DNA of 64,000 nt from Limisphaerales bacterium (GCA_014382585.1 JACNJL010000026.1:62001-126000), one strand, 5' to 3'. Shown: positions 45,255 to 55,050, counted from the stretch's first letter. Numbers and translations: made by a program. Notes: generated from the sequence alone by a model not told the origin.

Positions 45255-46193
45255 CTACTCTGCGCGCAGCAAGTCCAAGGCTATTTGGAAATCGTCCGGC
45301 AAGGGCGCTTCGAGCGTGAGGCGTTTACCGCTGGCGGGATGATCAAAGCTGAGCGTGAAGGCGTGGAGCAGTTGGCGCGGGGCGGTGTAGCTGGTGGCTT
45401 GGGTGAAGGCGCGGGTGGGGCGGCCGCCGTAGACGGCATCGCCCACCACGGGGCAGCCGAGGTGCTGTAGGTGCACGCGGATTTGGTGGGTGCGTCCGGT
45501 GTGCAGGGTGGCTTCGATCAGTGCGGATTTATTTAAGAGTTCGAGTACTCGAAAATCTGTGTGCGCATCGCGGCCATTGGGGGTGATGGCGATTTTTTTG
45601 CGATGCACCGGATGGCGTGCGAGGGGTTCTTTCACAGTGTGCTTTGGTTTGGACGGTTGGCCGCACACCAGGGCGTGATAAATTTTGGTGGTTGTGCGGT
45701 CGGCAAACTGTGCGGAGAGTGCGAGGTGCGCGTCGTCGTTCTTGGCCACCACGAGGCAGCCGCTGGTGTCTTTATCCAGCCGATGCACAATGCCCGGCCG
45801 CGCCACACCGCCAATGCCGCTGAGCTGACCGGCGCAATGGTGCAGCAGCGCGTTCACCAACGTGTTGCTTTCGTGGCCGGCGGCGGGATGCACGACGATG
45901 CCTGCGCGTTTGTTGAGCACCAGCAAATGGTCATCCTCAAAAAGAATGTCCAACGGGATGTCTTCGGGTATCGCCTCAGAGGGGATCGCTTCGGGCCATT
46001 CAATGGTGATCGCCTCGCCCGCCCGCGGGTGGTGCGTGGCTTTGGTCGGTTGGTCGTCCACGCGCACGTTGCCGTTTTCGATGAGGCGCTGGAAGGTGCC
46101 ACGCGAGGTTTCGGGGAAATGCCCCTGCAAAAACTTGTCCAGCCGCGCCTTGGGTTGCGATTCCTCGACGCGCAGTGTCTCGCGTCGGCTCAT
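45255..46193 (-). CDS. rluD: Large-subunit rRNA pseudouridine synthase (RluD-type)
   Basis: 312 residues from ATG 46193, which overlaps the lgt stop (ATGA). An N-terminal S4 RNA-binding domain (RLDKFLQGHFPETSRGTFQRLIENGNVRVD) and the pseudouridine synthase core with the catalytic motif HRLDKDTSGCLVVAKN. The YHALVCG and TLHTGRTHQIRVHL motifs also fit. It modifies uridines in 23S rRNA; the exact position (RluD versus RluA/C) is not proved by sequence alone. Confidence 0.93.
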   Translation of the reverse strand: MSRRETLRVEESQPKARLDKFLQGHFPETSRGTFQRLIENGNVRVDDQPTKATHHPRAGEAITIEWPEAIPSEAIPEDIPLDILFEDDHLLVLNKRAGIVVHPAAGHESNTLVNALLHHCAGQLSGIGGVARPGIVHRLDKDTSGCLVVAKNDDAHLALSAQFADRTTTKIYHALVCGQPSKPKHTVKEPLARHPVHRKKIAITPNGRDAHTDFRVLELLNKSALIEATLHTGRTHQIRVHLQHLGCPVVGDAVYGGRPTRAFTQATSYTAPRQLLHAFTLSFDHPASGKRLTLEAPLPDDFQIALDLLRAE

Positions 46194-46945
46194 ACCTCTT
46201 TCACGGGGCGATCTTTCAGCTTGGCCCACAAAATGCCTCCGGCGACGAGCAAGCCGATACTGATGAGTTGGCCAGGAGGTAATTCGCCCAGAGTGTTGCC
46301 ACGGGGATCGTCCCTTAAAAATTCTATTCCAAATCGAATGACTGCGTAGCCCATTAAATATGCGGCAAAGATTTGTCCGTCGAATTTGCGTTTGCGAAAT
46401 AGCAACGCCAGCCCCGCGAACAGGGCGAAGTTCAAAAGCGATTCATAAATCTGTGTGGGATGAACGTGGCCGGGGTGGGTGGGGTGACCCTCGGGGAACG
46501 TCACCGCCCACGGCAAGGCGCAGGTTTTTCCATAACAACAGCCGGTCATAAAACAGCCCAACCGCCCGAAGGCGTGGCCCAGCGCGATGCTTGGCGCGAG
46601 GGCATCGAACGTGGCCCACACGGGCATTTTTTTCACGCGCGTGAAAATGATGATGGCGATGCTCGCGCCAATGAGCGCTCCGTGGAACACCAAGCCGGAG
46701 CGTTGGAAGAGCAATTCCTTGAGCGGCTTGCCGCTGTCGCCTTCGTTGATGACGTACAGCAGCTTGGCGCCGGCGATGCCGCAAATGAAAATCCACAGCA
46801 CGAGGTTGGAGAGATCCTCCGCGTTGAGGCCGATCTTCATTCCGCGCCGCCCAGCCGTCCACAGCCCCAGCATAAATCCCGAGGCCAGCAAAATGCCGTA
46901 CCAATGAACCGTTAACCCGCTAATTTGAAATGCAACCGGATGCAC
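46190..46945 (-). CDS. lgt: Prolipoprotein diacylglyceryl transferase
   Basis: About 251 residues from GTG 46945 (VHPVAFQISGLTVHWYG); the frame stays open to ATG 46996 and the start is not certain. An inner-membrane enzyme adding diacylglycerol to the lipobox cysteine. The signature region GRLGCFMTGCCYGKTC and HPTQIYESL match the family; five or more helices follow. Two Cys pairs in the signature region are a variant seen in some phyla. Coupled to rluD by ATGA and divergent from glnD. Confidence 0.93.
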   Translation of the reverse strand: MHPVAFQISGLTVHWYGILLASGFMLGLWTAGRRGMKIGLNAEDLSNLVLWIFICGIAGAKLLYVINEGDSGKPLKELLFQRSGLVFHGALIGASIAIIIFTRVKKMPVWATFDALAPSIALGHAFGRLGCFMTGCCYGKTCALPWAVTFPEGHPTHPGHVHPTQIYESLLNFALFAGLALLFRKRKFDGQIFAAYLMGYAVIRFGIEFLRDDPRGNTLGELPPGQLISIGLLVAGGILWAKLKDRPVKEV

Positions 46946-47041
46946 GCGGCACGTTAATCCGCGCGGCAGTCCGGAGCAAGCTTGGCTTGTTTGCACCTGA
47001 ATAAACTGTATGCGCGGGCGGTTTTGGGGTAATCACGCCGC

Positions 47042-49807
47042 GTGTCGAATTTGATTAAAGAGGTGGAGGCGCACGCGGCGGAGCGGTTGGTGTTGGCGGA
47101 AGGTCAAACGCCGGCGGCGGAGTTGGCGCGTTACAAGCGGTTTCTCAAGGACGAGGCGGCGCGGCTCAAGAAGTTGCATCGCGGCGGGGGCCTTGGGCGT
47201 GAGGTGTGCCGCGCGCGGGCGGCAGTGATCGACGCGCTCATCCGGCATTTGCTCGATACGGCGATTGGGCTTGCGCCATTGGGAAAATTCAAAACCCCGC
47301 CGTCCATCGCCGTGGTGGCCATCGGCGGGTATGGCCGCGCGGAACTGAATCCGCAGAGCGACATCGATATTCTTTTTCTGTGTGACGACCGTTTGTTGGC
47401 CAAGCCGAAGCCGGAGGAGTTTTTGCAGAGTGTCACGGACACGGTGCTGTACACGTTGTGGGATGTGGGCTTGAAGATTGGTCATTCGGTGCGGCGCGTG
47501 CGCGATTGCGTGGAGGAGGCGAACAAGGATATGCAAAGCAAAACGGCGCTGATCGAATCGCGCCGTGTGGCCGGCGATGCATCGCTGTTTGAAAAAATGG
47601 AGCGCACGGTGCACGCCAAATGCGTGAAGCCGCACGTGGAACATTACATCGCCGCGCGGCTGGAGGATCAAGCGGCGCGGCGTGCCAAGCATGGCAACGC
47701 GGTGACGATGCAGGAGCCGAATATCAAAAATGGCTGCGGCAGTCTGCGCGATTATCAAAATCTGCATTGGATGATGCACTTCCGCGAGGGGTTCCGGATG
47801 ATGGAAGATTTGGAGGCGCGCAAGGTGGTGACCAAAGCCGAGGCGGAACGGCTGGAGGCGGCGTATTCTTTTTTGCTGCGCGCGCGCAATGAGCTGCATT
47901 ATCAGATGGATCGTCCCGTGGAGGTGCTCACCAAAGCCGTTCAGCCGAAGGTGGCGTGGCAGTTGGGCTACACGAACCGCTCGCCCGCCAAGCGCTTGGA
48001 GGCATTTATGGGGGATTATTACAAGCATGCGCGCCACATTGATCTCACCGTGCGGGCCATCGAACAACGTCTCGCGCTGGTGCCGCGTCCGGCGTGGCAA
48101 CAGGCGTTCGGGCGTTGGGTGAGTGGCCGCAAGGAACAGGTGATCGATGGGTTTACGATTGAGGATGGCGCGATCAATACGAAAAACCGCCGCGTGTTTC
48201 GCGATCAACCGCGCAAACTGATGCGCGTTTTTTTGCTGATGCAACGCCATAGCTTGCGGTTGCATCCGGATCTCGCGCAGATTATTCGCCAACAAGTGTG
48301 GCTGGTGGATCGCGCCTTTCGCGAGGACCCGCACGTGCACGAGACCTTTCTGGAAATCCTCAATCACCCCGGCGCGGTCGGCCGCATTCTGCGTCGGATG
48401 CACGAGCTGGATTTGTTGGGCAAATTCCTGCCGGAGTTTGGCCGACTGACGTGCCTGGTGCAGCACGAGTTTTATCATCAATACACCGTGGACGAGCACA
48501 CCCTCGTGTGCCTCGAAAAACTCGATGGCTTGTGGGAGGAAACGTGGCCGGACTACCGCCGCTACCACGAAGTGTTTGAGGAAATTGATCGGCCTTCCAC
48601 GCTGTACCTCGCGCTGTTGCTGCACGACTCGGGCAAGGGCATCGAGAGCGATCGCCACGAACGCGAAGGCGCGCGTGTGGCCGAGCACGTGGCCGATCGC
48701 CTCGGCCTCGATGAAGCCGCTGCCGATAGTTTGCAGCTCATCATTCGGCATCATCTCACCATGGTGCAAGTGGCGCAGCGGCGCGATTTGGAAGACCCGC
48801 AGGTCATCAGGCAATTCGCCGAGGAAATGGAGACGGAAGAAAATCTGAACCTGCTGATGCTGCACACGCTGGCCGATTCGCTGGGCACGAGCGATGATTT
48901 GTGGAATGGGTTCAAGGATACTTCGCAGTGGAGTTTGTTTTGGAAAACACGCGCGCTCTTCCGCGAAGGCCCTGTTGCGGTGCGTGCGGAAGAAGAGGAA
49001 CGCGCCGAAATTGAGGCTGAAGTCACCAAATTGATTGGCAACAAAGTGCCGCGCGAGGAAATCACCGCGCACTTTGAGCAATTGCCAATGCGTTACTTTC
49101 GCGCCTTGCCGGCTGATGAAATCGCCGAGGACATCGGGTTGGTCAACGAATTCATCCGACTGCAAATTGCCTTTGACGATCGAATGCTCGAGCCCGCCGT
49201 GGAATGGCAGCGCGACCGCGACCGTGGCTATGCCGTTGCCAGCATTTGCACGTGGGATCGCTCCGGGCTATTCAGCCGCATCACCGGCGTACTCGCACAA
49301 TGCGGCTTAAATATTTTAAGCGCGCAGATTTTTACGCGCGGCGATTCGATGGTGCTCGATCACTTTCATCTTACTGACGCCCGCACCGGCCAGTTGCCCA
49401 CCGGCGAACAACGCGCGCAATTTACCGAGCACCTCAAACCCGCCCTCGCCGCGCACGAGGACCCCGATCTCGATCTCGCGGCCCTTCCCGATTCCGGCAT
49501 CGAATACACCTCGCTCACCGGCGAACGCATTCCCACCGAAATCCATTTTGACAACCGTTCCAGCGCACGCTTCACCGTGCTCGATCTCGAAGCCGAGGAC
49601 CACGTGGGCCTCCTCTATGCCGTTACGCATACGCTAAACGCCCTCGGCCTCACCATCGAGCTTGCCCGCATTAACACCGAAAAAGGCGGTGCCAACGATA
49701 GCTTTTATCTCACTGACATCGATGGCGAAAAAGTAGAAGAAGAAAGCCGCCAACAATTCATCGCCACAATGCTCCGCCACGTCATCGCCGCGCTGCACGA
49801 GGCGTAA
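47042..49807 (+). CDS. glnD: [Protein-PII] uridylyltransferase / uridylyl-removing enzyme
   Basis: 921 residues, starting with GTG. Nucleotidyltransferase motif GGYGRAELNPQSDIDIL (residues 95-111, metal Asps 107 and 109), a middle helical domain, an HD domain (HD at 528-529, LLHDSGKG) and two C-terminal ACT domains (about 710-785 and 850-921). It senses glutamine and modifies PII protein. Strongly conserved arrangement for bacterial nitrogen control. GlnB and glutamine synthetase genes are not in the window. Confidence 0.97.
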   Translation: MSNLIKEVEAHAAERLVLAEGQTPAAELARYKRFLKDEAARLKKLHRGGGLGREVCRARAAVIDALIRHLLDTAIGLAPLGKFKTPPSIAVVAIGGYGRAELNPQSDIDILFLCDDRLLAKPKPEEFLQSVTDTVLYTLWDVGLKIGHSVRRVRDCVEEANKDMQSKTALIESRRVAGDASLFEKMERTVHAKCVKPHVEHYIAARLEDQAARRAKHGNAVTMQEPNIKNGCGSLRDYQNLHWMMHFREGFRMMEDLEARKVVTKAEAERLEAAYSFLLRARNELHYQMDRPVEVLTKAVQPKVAWQLGYTNRSPAKRLEAFMGDYYKHARHIDLTVRAIEQRLALVPRPAWQQAFGRWVSGRKEQVIDGFTIEDGAINTKNRRVFRDQPRKLMRVFLLMQRHSLRLHPDLAQIIRQQVWLVDRAFREDPHVHETFLEILNHPGAVGRILRRMHELDLLGKFLPEFGRLTCLVQHEFYHQYTVDEHTLVCLEKLDGLWEETWPDYRRYHEVFEEIDRPSTLYLALLLHDSGKGIESDRHEREGARVAEHVADRLGLDEAAADSLQLIIRHHLTMVQVAQRRDLEDPQVIRQFAEEMETEENLNLLMLHTLADSLGTSDDLWNGFKDTSQWSLFWKTRALFREGPVAVRAEEEERAEIEAEVTKLIGNKVPREEITAHFEQLPMRYFRALPADEIAEDIGLVNEFIRLQIAFDDRMLEPAVEWQRDRDRGYAVASICTWDRSGLFSRITGVLAQCGLNILSAQIFTRGDSMVLDHFHLTDARTGQLPTGEQRAQFTEHLKPALAAHEDPDLDLAALPDSGIEYTSLTGERIPTEIHFDNRSSARFTVLDLEAEDHVGLLYAVTHTLNALGLTIELARINTEKGGANDSFYLTDIDGEKVEEESRQQFIATMLRHVIAALHEA

Positions 49808-49879
49808 AAATACATGTTGACAACAACCGTTTGAATGTCAGATTTGAACAGTTCTGACTAACTATGAAAAAAGTTTAAA

Positions 49880-50974
49880 ATGAAAACCAACATTCCCCTG
49901 TTACTGTCAGTCATTTTCACCCTATTAACGTACTCGGTGCGCTCAGGTGTTCATACATACATTGAAGAATTTGACCTTATTACCGGAGAAGGTTTCTATG
50001 AAGAAACTGGGTACGATGAAGACTATGGTTATTATGAAAAAATCAGCACGTTCGATGATTCGGGGCACTTCGAAGAAATGGGATATTCCGAGGAGTCAGG
50101 ATTTTATGAAGAACACGGATGCGTTGTAGAAGATGGGCTTTGTGAGATCAATGGTCTGTCAGAGTCATGTGGTTCTTATCATGAGGAGTGGGTTAGCAAT
50201 AAATTAGATCTACTTGACTTCAATGAGTTGGCGGATCAAGTTTTATTACAGGTCTGGGACGGAAAAAAATCTTTTGTGTCGAATGACGTGATGTTGGAGA
50301 TGGAGGAACATCAAGTGGATGAGGGTGAGGGCGAAAAATGGACTTCAAGTGAGTCCTCTGTGGTTGATTTACTAGACTTCCATGAATTGGATATGATGAG
50401 TCTTTTGTTTAAGGAAACACTTGATGTTCCATGGATATGGATGCCTCAACCTTTTTTTAATAACCAGCCACTGAATAAAGTACGAGGACTATCTGATGAT
50501 AAAATCAACATATGGTTCCATAGGGACGAGGGGGAAATACTTTTTTGGGTTGAAATTGTTGATGTGGATGGCAAAGTAGTCGGGTATACAGCGTGGCAGC
50601 TGGCTCTCTCCGGCGAGTATGTACATGATGTCACCATAAATGTAACTGACGTGGAAGGTGGCGCGGCGAGGACATTGTTCACAAAGAAAGTGAGGCGGAT
50701 GTTTGCGTGGGATTTCCAAATACAATCAGAACGAGGAATTGAAAAGGATAAATGGTATCGCTACACAGCTATGAATAATGGTTTGGTGCCGCTTGAAGAC
50801 ACAGTTGGTGATTTAAATAATTATACGCGCAAAATCCCCATTTATAAACGCACGAACTTAATAGGTGGAATTGTTCCTGAGGGTTGCGGCCCGTATAAGG
50901 TGGAAATAAATTATATATTGAGTATTGTGATTGGAAGTTTAAATTGGTTTGGGAGGAGGCACGAAGACTTGTGA
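49880..50974 (+). CDS. A+T-rich secreted orphan protein with degenerate 12-residue repeats
   Basis: 364 residues. Signal peptide (IPLLLSVIFTLLTYSVRSG), then six degenerate 12-residue repeats at about residues 36-104 with the pattern G-[FYH]-[YF]-E-E-x-G-Y (GFYEETGYDED, GHFEEMGYSEE, GFYEEHGCVVED), then two copies of an LLDF.EL motif. The rest is beta-rich. Base composition is clearly A+T-richer than neighbours and codons end in A or T, a sign of recent acquisition. No family recognised. GTGA-overlaps the next gene. Confidence 0.75.
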   Translation: MKTNIPLLLSVIFTLLTYSVRSGVHTYIEEFDLITGEGFYEETGYDEDYGYYEKISTFDDSGHFEEMGYSEESGFYEEHGCVVEDGLCEINGLSESCGSYHEEWVSNKLDLLDFNELADQVLLQVWDGKKSFVSNDVMLEMEEHQVDEGEGEKWTSSESSVVDLLDFHELDMMSLLFKETLDVPWIWMPQPFFNNQPLNKVRGLSDDKINIWFHRDEGEILFWVEIVDVDGKVVGYTAWQLALSGEYVHDVTINVTDVEGGAARTLFTKKVRRMFAWDFQIQSERGIEKDKWYRYTAMNNGLVPLEDTVGDLNNYTRKIPIYKRTNLIGGIVPEGCGPYKVEINYILSIVIGSLNWFGRRHEDL

Positions 50975-51387
50975 ATCAGTTAAAATTCGATCGATTGTTT
51001 TGCTTTGTGGTGGCCTTGATAGCTGTTGGCTGCCAAGGCGTTGTTGAAGAAGGAAAGGTGTGGGGGTACACTAGGGCAGAATGGCACTTGGCTGCTGAGA
51101 AACGTTGCAACGCTCGGATTATGAATTTCTTGGGTGCTGTGAACGGGGTTATGAGAAAGGATAATTTGATTTTGATTCGGAAGCATCCCGATTTCAACGA
51201 TGATCAAATTTACTTTTATGGGAAACAGTTGACACTTGAGGAAAAGAAATTGTTTCGTCAAACGTCTGCGCGTAGCGCAAAACAGTTGAAGGACATCGGC
51301 CACCCTTTTTGGGACGAGATTGAGAAGGTGTTGGACAAAGCACTCGGAAAAGAAAGTAGGGACTTTAACCCTCAAACAACGCCATAG
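50971..51387 (+). CDS. Small lipoprotein, A+T-rich, partner of the preceding orphan
   Basis: 138 residues from GTG 50971, overlapping the preceding stop (GTGA), with GGAGGAGG about 12 bases upstream. A lipobox is present (VALIAVGC, Cys21), so it is probably an envelope lipoprotein. The remainder is polar and helical (TRAEWHLAAEKRCN, LTLEEKKLFRQTSARSAKQL). No family recognised. It shares the A+T-rich composition of its neighbour. Its 3' end overlaps the convergent acpS by 23 bases. Confidence 0.7.
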   Translation: MNQLKFDRLFCFVVALIAVGCQGVVEEGKVWGYTRAEWHLAAEKRCNARIMNFLGAVNGVMRKDNLILIRKHPDFNDDQIYFYGKQLTLEEKKLFRQTSARSAKQLKDIGHPFWDEIEKVLDKALGKESRDFNPQTTP

Positions 51388-51742
51388 CCGCTGCTTGGCC
51401 GCCGTTGTGGCTGAGGCTGACGTGGACGCTTTTGCCGCCTTGTTCGAGTAATAGAATTTTTCCGCGACCGTGCAATTTCACCGTCGGGCGGCCTTTGGGT
51501 TGATGGACGATTTCGATGTCGTGCCAGCCGAGTTGTGCGCCGATGCCGGTGCCGAAGGCTTTGCTGATCGCTTCCTTGCCGGCGAAGCGCGCGGCGATGC
51601 ATTGGGCGGGGTCGCCTTGCGAGAGGCAATATTTAATTTCCTCCTCGCGCAGCACGCGATTCAAAAACCGTTTGCGCCAGCGCTTGCAAATTTCGCGGAT
51701 GCGCTCCACTTCCACGATGTCGATGCCGGTCCCAAAAATCAT
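51365..51742 (-). CDS. acpS: Holo-[acyl-carrier-protein] synthase
   Basis: 125 residues, typical of AcpS. It transfers 4'-phosphopantetheine from CoA to ACP. Metal and substrate motifs GTGIDIVEVERI and RFAGKEAISKAFG are intact; the last strand SVHVSLSHNGGQAAA also matches. It starts inside pdxJ (ATGA overlap), a widespread pdxJ-acpS pair. Confidence 0.96.
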   Translation of the reverse strand: MIFGTGIDIVEVERIREICKRWRKRFLNRVLREEEIKYCLSQGDPAQCIAARFAGKEAISKAFGTGIGAQLGWHDIEIVHQPKGRPTVKLHGRGKILLLEQGGKSVHVSLSHNGGQAAAMALFEG

Positions 51743-52488
51743 CCGCGATAGCCTTTCATCAGCTGCAACATTTCCTTCACCGCTCGCGGCAAGCCCACGC
51801 TCACGGCGTGGCTGATGATGCAGTGGCCGATGTTCAACTCTTCCAAATGGGGCACGGCGTGGAGTGTGCTGAGGTTGTCGTAATTAATTCCGTGCCCCGC
51901 ATTCACGCGCAGGCCGAGGCTGTGCGCGTGCTCGGCGGCGGCGATGAGGCGATTGAGTTCCCGCTGGCGGGCGCGGGCATTGCCGAAGTGCTCGGCAAAC
52001 TGGCCGGTGTGCAGCTCGATAAACTGCGCGCCCGAACGCGCGGAGGCGTCCACTTGTTTGGCATCGGGATTGATAAATAAACTGACTTCAATGTTGGCCT
52101 TCGCCATTTTTTTGCAAGTGCGCTTCAGCGCGGGTAATTGGCCGGCCACATCGAGCCCGCCTTCGGTGGTGATCTCCTCGCGTTTTTCGGGGACGAGACA
52201 GACGATTTCCGGTTTGGTACGCAGGGCGATGCGGACCATCTCGGCGGTGTTGGCCATTTCGAAATTGAACCGCACGCTCACCGCTTTGCGCAGCGCGGCG
52301 ATGTCGGCATCCAAAATGTGGCGGCGATCCTCGCGCAAATGCGCGGTGATGCCGTGCGCGCCCGCGGCCTCGGCGGCGATGGCGGCGTCCACCGGCGAAG
52401 GCTCGCCGCGCTTTTGCCCACTTTGCCCTCGATAACGCGCCTCGCGCAGCGTCGCGACGTGGTCGATGTTGACTCCCAACTTAAGCAT
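51739..52488 (-). CDS. pdxJ: Pyridoxine 5'-phosphate synthase
   Basis: 249 residues. Condenses 3-amino-2-oxopropyl phosphate and deoxyxylulose 5-phosphate to PNP in the DXP-dependent vitamin B6 route. The signature KLGVNIDHVATLREARYRG opens the TIM barrel; GAHGITAHLREDRRHI, FELHTGQ-like IELHTGQFAEHF and GHGINYDN follow. Leads the pdxJ-acpS pair and is divergent from comEC with about 60 bases between starts. Confidence 0.97.
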   Translation of the reverse strand: MLKLGVNIDHVATLREARYRGQSGQKRGEPSPVDAAIAAEAAGAHGITAHLREDRRHILDADIAALRKAVSVRFNFEMANTAEMVRIALRTKPEIVCLVPEKREEITTEGGLDVAGQLPALKRTCKKMAKANIEVSLFINPDAKQVDASARSGAQFIELHTGQFAEHFGNARARQRELNRLIAAAEHAHSLGLRVNAGHGINYDNLSTLHAVPHLEELNIGHCIISHAVSVGLPRAVKEMLQLMKGYRG

Positions 52489-52550
52489 CGGGACACGCTA
52501 CGCAAATTCCCCCGCCTTGCCAACTCCGCGGTGTGTGTTAAAAATTCGAT

Positions 52551-55043
52551 GTGAAATTTCCAATGCTCATCATCGCCGCATTGTTGATGGCGGGGGTGTT
52601 GTTGGGCGATTGGATCGAAATATCGCCGGCAATCATTTTGGCGATGGCGTTGCCGGCAACGGGCGTGGGATTGGCTGCCGTGTGGCTCGGCCAACGCTGC
52701 GATGGGGCGGTGTCGCAACGAGTAGGATTTTCTAATGACCGCCTCAGGATGGTTTCCGGCATAGCCGATGTCGTGCGGCAAGTGGCGTTGATTGCCACGA
52801 TTGTGTTGGTGGGTTGGGCCAATTACATACGGCAAACTGCGCCTATTTCACCGAATGATCTGCGGCATCTCATTCCGGAAGAGGGCGCGATTGTCACGCT
52901 GCGCGGCAAGTTGGTGGCCACGCCGGAACGCCGTCACGCGGGCGTGGTGGAGCGCACCTCACTGCGCATCCGCGCCGAGAGCATTACACGCCGCGGTCAA
53001 AGCCAACCCGCCCATGGCACGGTGATGGTGACGACCACGAATCAGCTGGGCGAAGATTTTTATGCCGGGCAATTCGTGGAGGTCGATGGCGTGCTCATCC
53101 AACCCGAGCACGCGAAAGCGCCGGGATTGTACGACCGCCGCGAAAGTCTGCGGCGGCGTGGCATTTATTTTGAACTGAATACGGACAAACTCACGCGCTG
53201 GAAACTCATCCCGCAAAGCTCATCGCCGCGCCCTCCATTGGCCGATCGCTTTCGTGCGTGGGCGCGGCACAATCTCAGTCGAGGACAACCGGAGCAAGAC
53301 GAAGCGCTGGAGTTGCTGTGGGCGATGAGTCTCGGCTGGCGCACGGCACTCACGGGCGAAGTGGCTGCGCCGTTTATGCGATCGGGCACGATGCATTTTT
53401 TTGCAATCAGCGGATTGCACATCGGATTGGTGGCGGGAATTTTCGTGGTGCTGCTGCGGGTGCTGCGTGTGCCGCGTGCGTGGGTGGGGGTCGTGGCGAT
53501 TCCGTTGCTGTGGTTTTACACCGCGGCCACCGGCTGGCAACCCTCCGCCGTGCGGGCGACGGTGATGATGACGCTCATCCTTGCGGCGTGGTCGCTTAAA
53601 CGGCCCGTCAATATTTTGAACTCGCTCGGGATGGCGGCGTTTCTGATTTTGTTGTGGGATCCGCAACAACTGTTCCGTGCGAGCTTTCAATTGTCTTTCG
53701 CTGTGGTCTTCAGCCTTGCGTTGGTGATGCCGCCCATCGTGGAACGACTGCAAGCAGGCGTGCGGCCGGATCTATTTTTGCCGCGCGAACTTTGGCCGCG
53801 CTGGCGGCGGTGGATTTTGGAACCGTCGTATTGGTTGGTGGGGGCAATCGCGGTTTCCTTTTGCGCGTGGCTCGCGTCGTTGCCGCTCATTGCGCATTAT
53901 TTTCATTTGGTTAACCCCGTGGCATTGCTGGCGAATGTGCCGGTGGTGGCGTGCGGCACTTTGGCGTTGGCGAGTTGTATGGGGAGTTTTATTTGCGGCG
54001 GTTGGCTGGAGCCGCTGACGATTTTGTTTAATCACTCGGCGTGGTTTTTTATGAACTGCATGATGGCCATCAGCCAATGGACTTCCGATCTCCCCGGTGC
54101 GTGGCAATATGTGCGCGCGCCTGCGCCGTGGATGATGGCCGGCTGGTACGCGGTGCTTTTCGGCGTGGGCACGGGCTGGTTTTTGAAACCCGCTGTGCGT
54201 CGCTGGGCCTTGGGTGGCGGCGGCGTGTTTGTGGTTTTGTTGTTGGCGCGTTGGCAATTTGATCAACAGGAAGTGCGGATCACGATGCTTCCGGAAGGGC
54301 CGATGATTCACGTGGAGGCTAACGCGCATACATCCGGTTTGCTGATCGATACCGGCAACGCGATGGCCGTGGAATATACCGTGCAGCGTCATTTGCAAGC
54401 GCGCGGTGTGGATGCCCTACAGGCTGTGGCGCTCACGCACGGCATCGGCCATCACATAGGCGGCTTTACTCATTTGCTGGCTGCGCAGCCGCTGGAGCGC
54501 GTGTCCTTGAGCCACGCCAAATCATCCTCCAGATTTCATAAAACCGTACTGGCGGAATTGGCGCAACACGAGGGATTGAAACGCACCGTATCCGCTGGCG
54601 ACTCTATCGGCCGGTGGACAGTGTTGCATCCGGCGAAAGGTGATGATTTTGCCCGCAGCACCGATGATGCGATGGTTTTGCGCGGCGAGTTTCACGGAGT
54701 GCGCGTGCTCCTCCTTTCCGATGTGGGCCCGGATGGCTGCCAAGCCATGCTGGCCCGCGATGCTGATTTGCGCGCGGACATCGTGGTCGTGGCCATCCCC
54801 AGCTATGGCGAACCACTGAATACCGGTTTGCTGCGCCTCATCGATCCGAAAGTGATTATTGTTCACGACAGCAAATACCCCATCGCCGAACGTGCTTCAG
54901 CCGAGTTGCTCAAACGCCTAGGTGAAAGTGGTGTCGAAGTGTTTTCTGTGCGGCGACAAAAAGGGATTTGCCTTTCCATCGCTCGAGGTGATTGGTGTTT
55001 GAAAAACTCGAACGGTGTGTTGTGGCGTAGCCGTGAGTATTAG
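52551..55043 (+). CDS. comEC: ComEC/Rec2 family DNA-uptake channel protein
   Basis: 830 residues from GTG 52551; ATG 52563 is close. Architecture: N-terminal helices, an OB-fold-like DUF4131 region (LRGKLVATPERRHAGVV), the Competence domain with many helices (MHFFAISGLHIGLVAGIFVV), and a C-terminal metallo-beta-lactamase-like domain from about 590. Its metal motif reads THGIGHHIGG (about residue 629) where family members usually have [ST]HxHxDHxGG, so nuclease activity may be lost. ComEC moves single-stranded DNA across the inner membrane during transformation. Confidence 0.92.
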   Translation: MKFPMLIIAALLMAGVLLGDWIEISPAIILAMALPATGVGLAAVWLGQRCDGAVSQRVGFSNDRLRMVSGIADVVRQVALIATIVLVGWANYIRQTAPISPNDLRHLIPEEGAIVTLRGKLVATPERRHAGVVERTSLRIRAESITRRGQSQPAHGTVMVTTTNQLGEDFYAGQFVEVDGVLIQPEHAKAPGLYDRRESLRRRGIYFELNTDKLTRWKLIPQSSSPRPPLADRFRAWARHNLSRGQPEQDEALELLWAMSLGWRTALTGEVAAPFMRSGTMHFFAISGLHIGLVAGIFVVLLRVLRVPRAWVGVVAIPLLWFYTAATGWQPSAVRATVMMTLILAAWSLKRPVNILNSLGMAAFLILLWDPQQLFRASFQLSFAVVFSLALVMPPIVERLQAGVRPDLFLPRELWPRWRRWILEPSYWLVGAIAVSFCAWLASLPLIAHYFHLVNPVALLANVPVVACGTLALASCMGSFICGGWLEPLTILFNHSAWFFMNCMMAISQWTSDLPGAWQYVRAPAPWMMAGWYAVLFGVGTGWFLKPAVRRWALGGGGVFVVLLLARWQFDQQEVRITMLPEGPMIHVEANAHTSGLLIDTGNAMAVEYTVQRHLQARGVDALQAVALTHGIGHHIGGFTHLLAAQPLERVSLSHAKSSSRFHKTVLAELAQHEGLKRTVSAGDSIGRWTVLHPAKGDDFARSTDDAMVLRGEFHGVRVLLLSDVGPDGCQAMLARDADLRADIVVVAIPSYGEPLNTGLLRLIDPKVIIVHDSKYPIAERASAELLKRLGESGVEVFSVRRQKGICLSIARGDWCLKNSNGVLWRSREY

Positions 55044-55050
55044 CGGGGAT

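Noticed and set aside
47033-49165. A 710-codon open frame on the - strand
   Set aside because: It lies entirely antisense to glnD, whose product has all motifs of the family; high G+C makes long antisense frames common. Its translation is His/Arg-rich and resembles no family.
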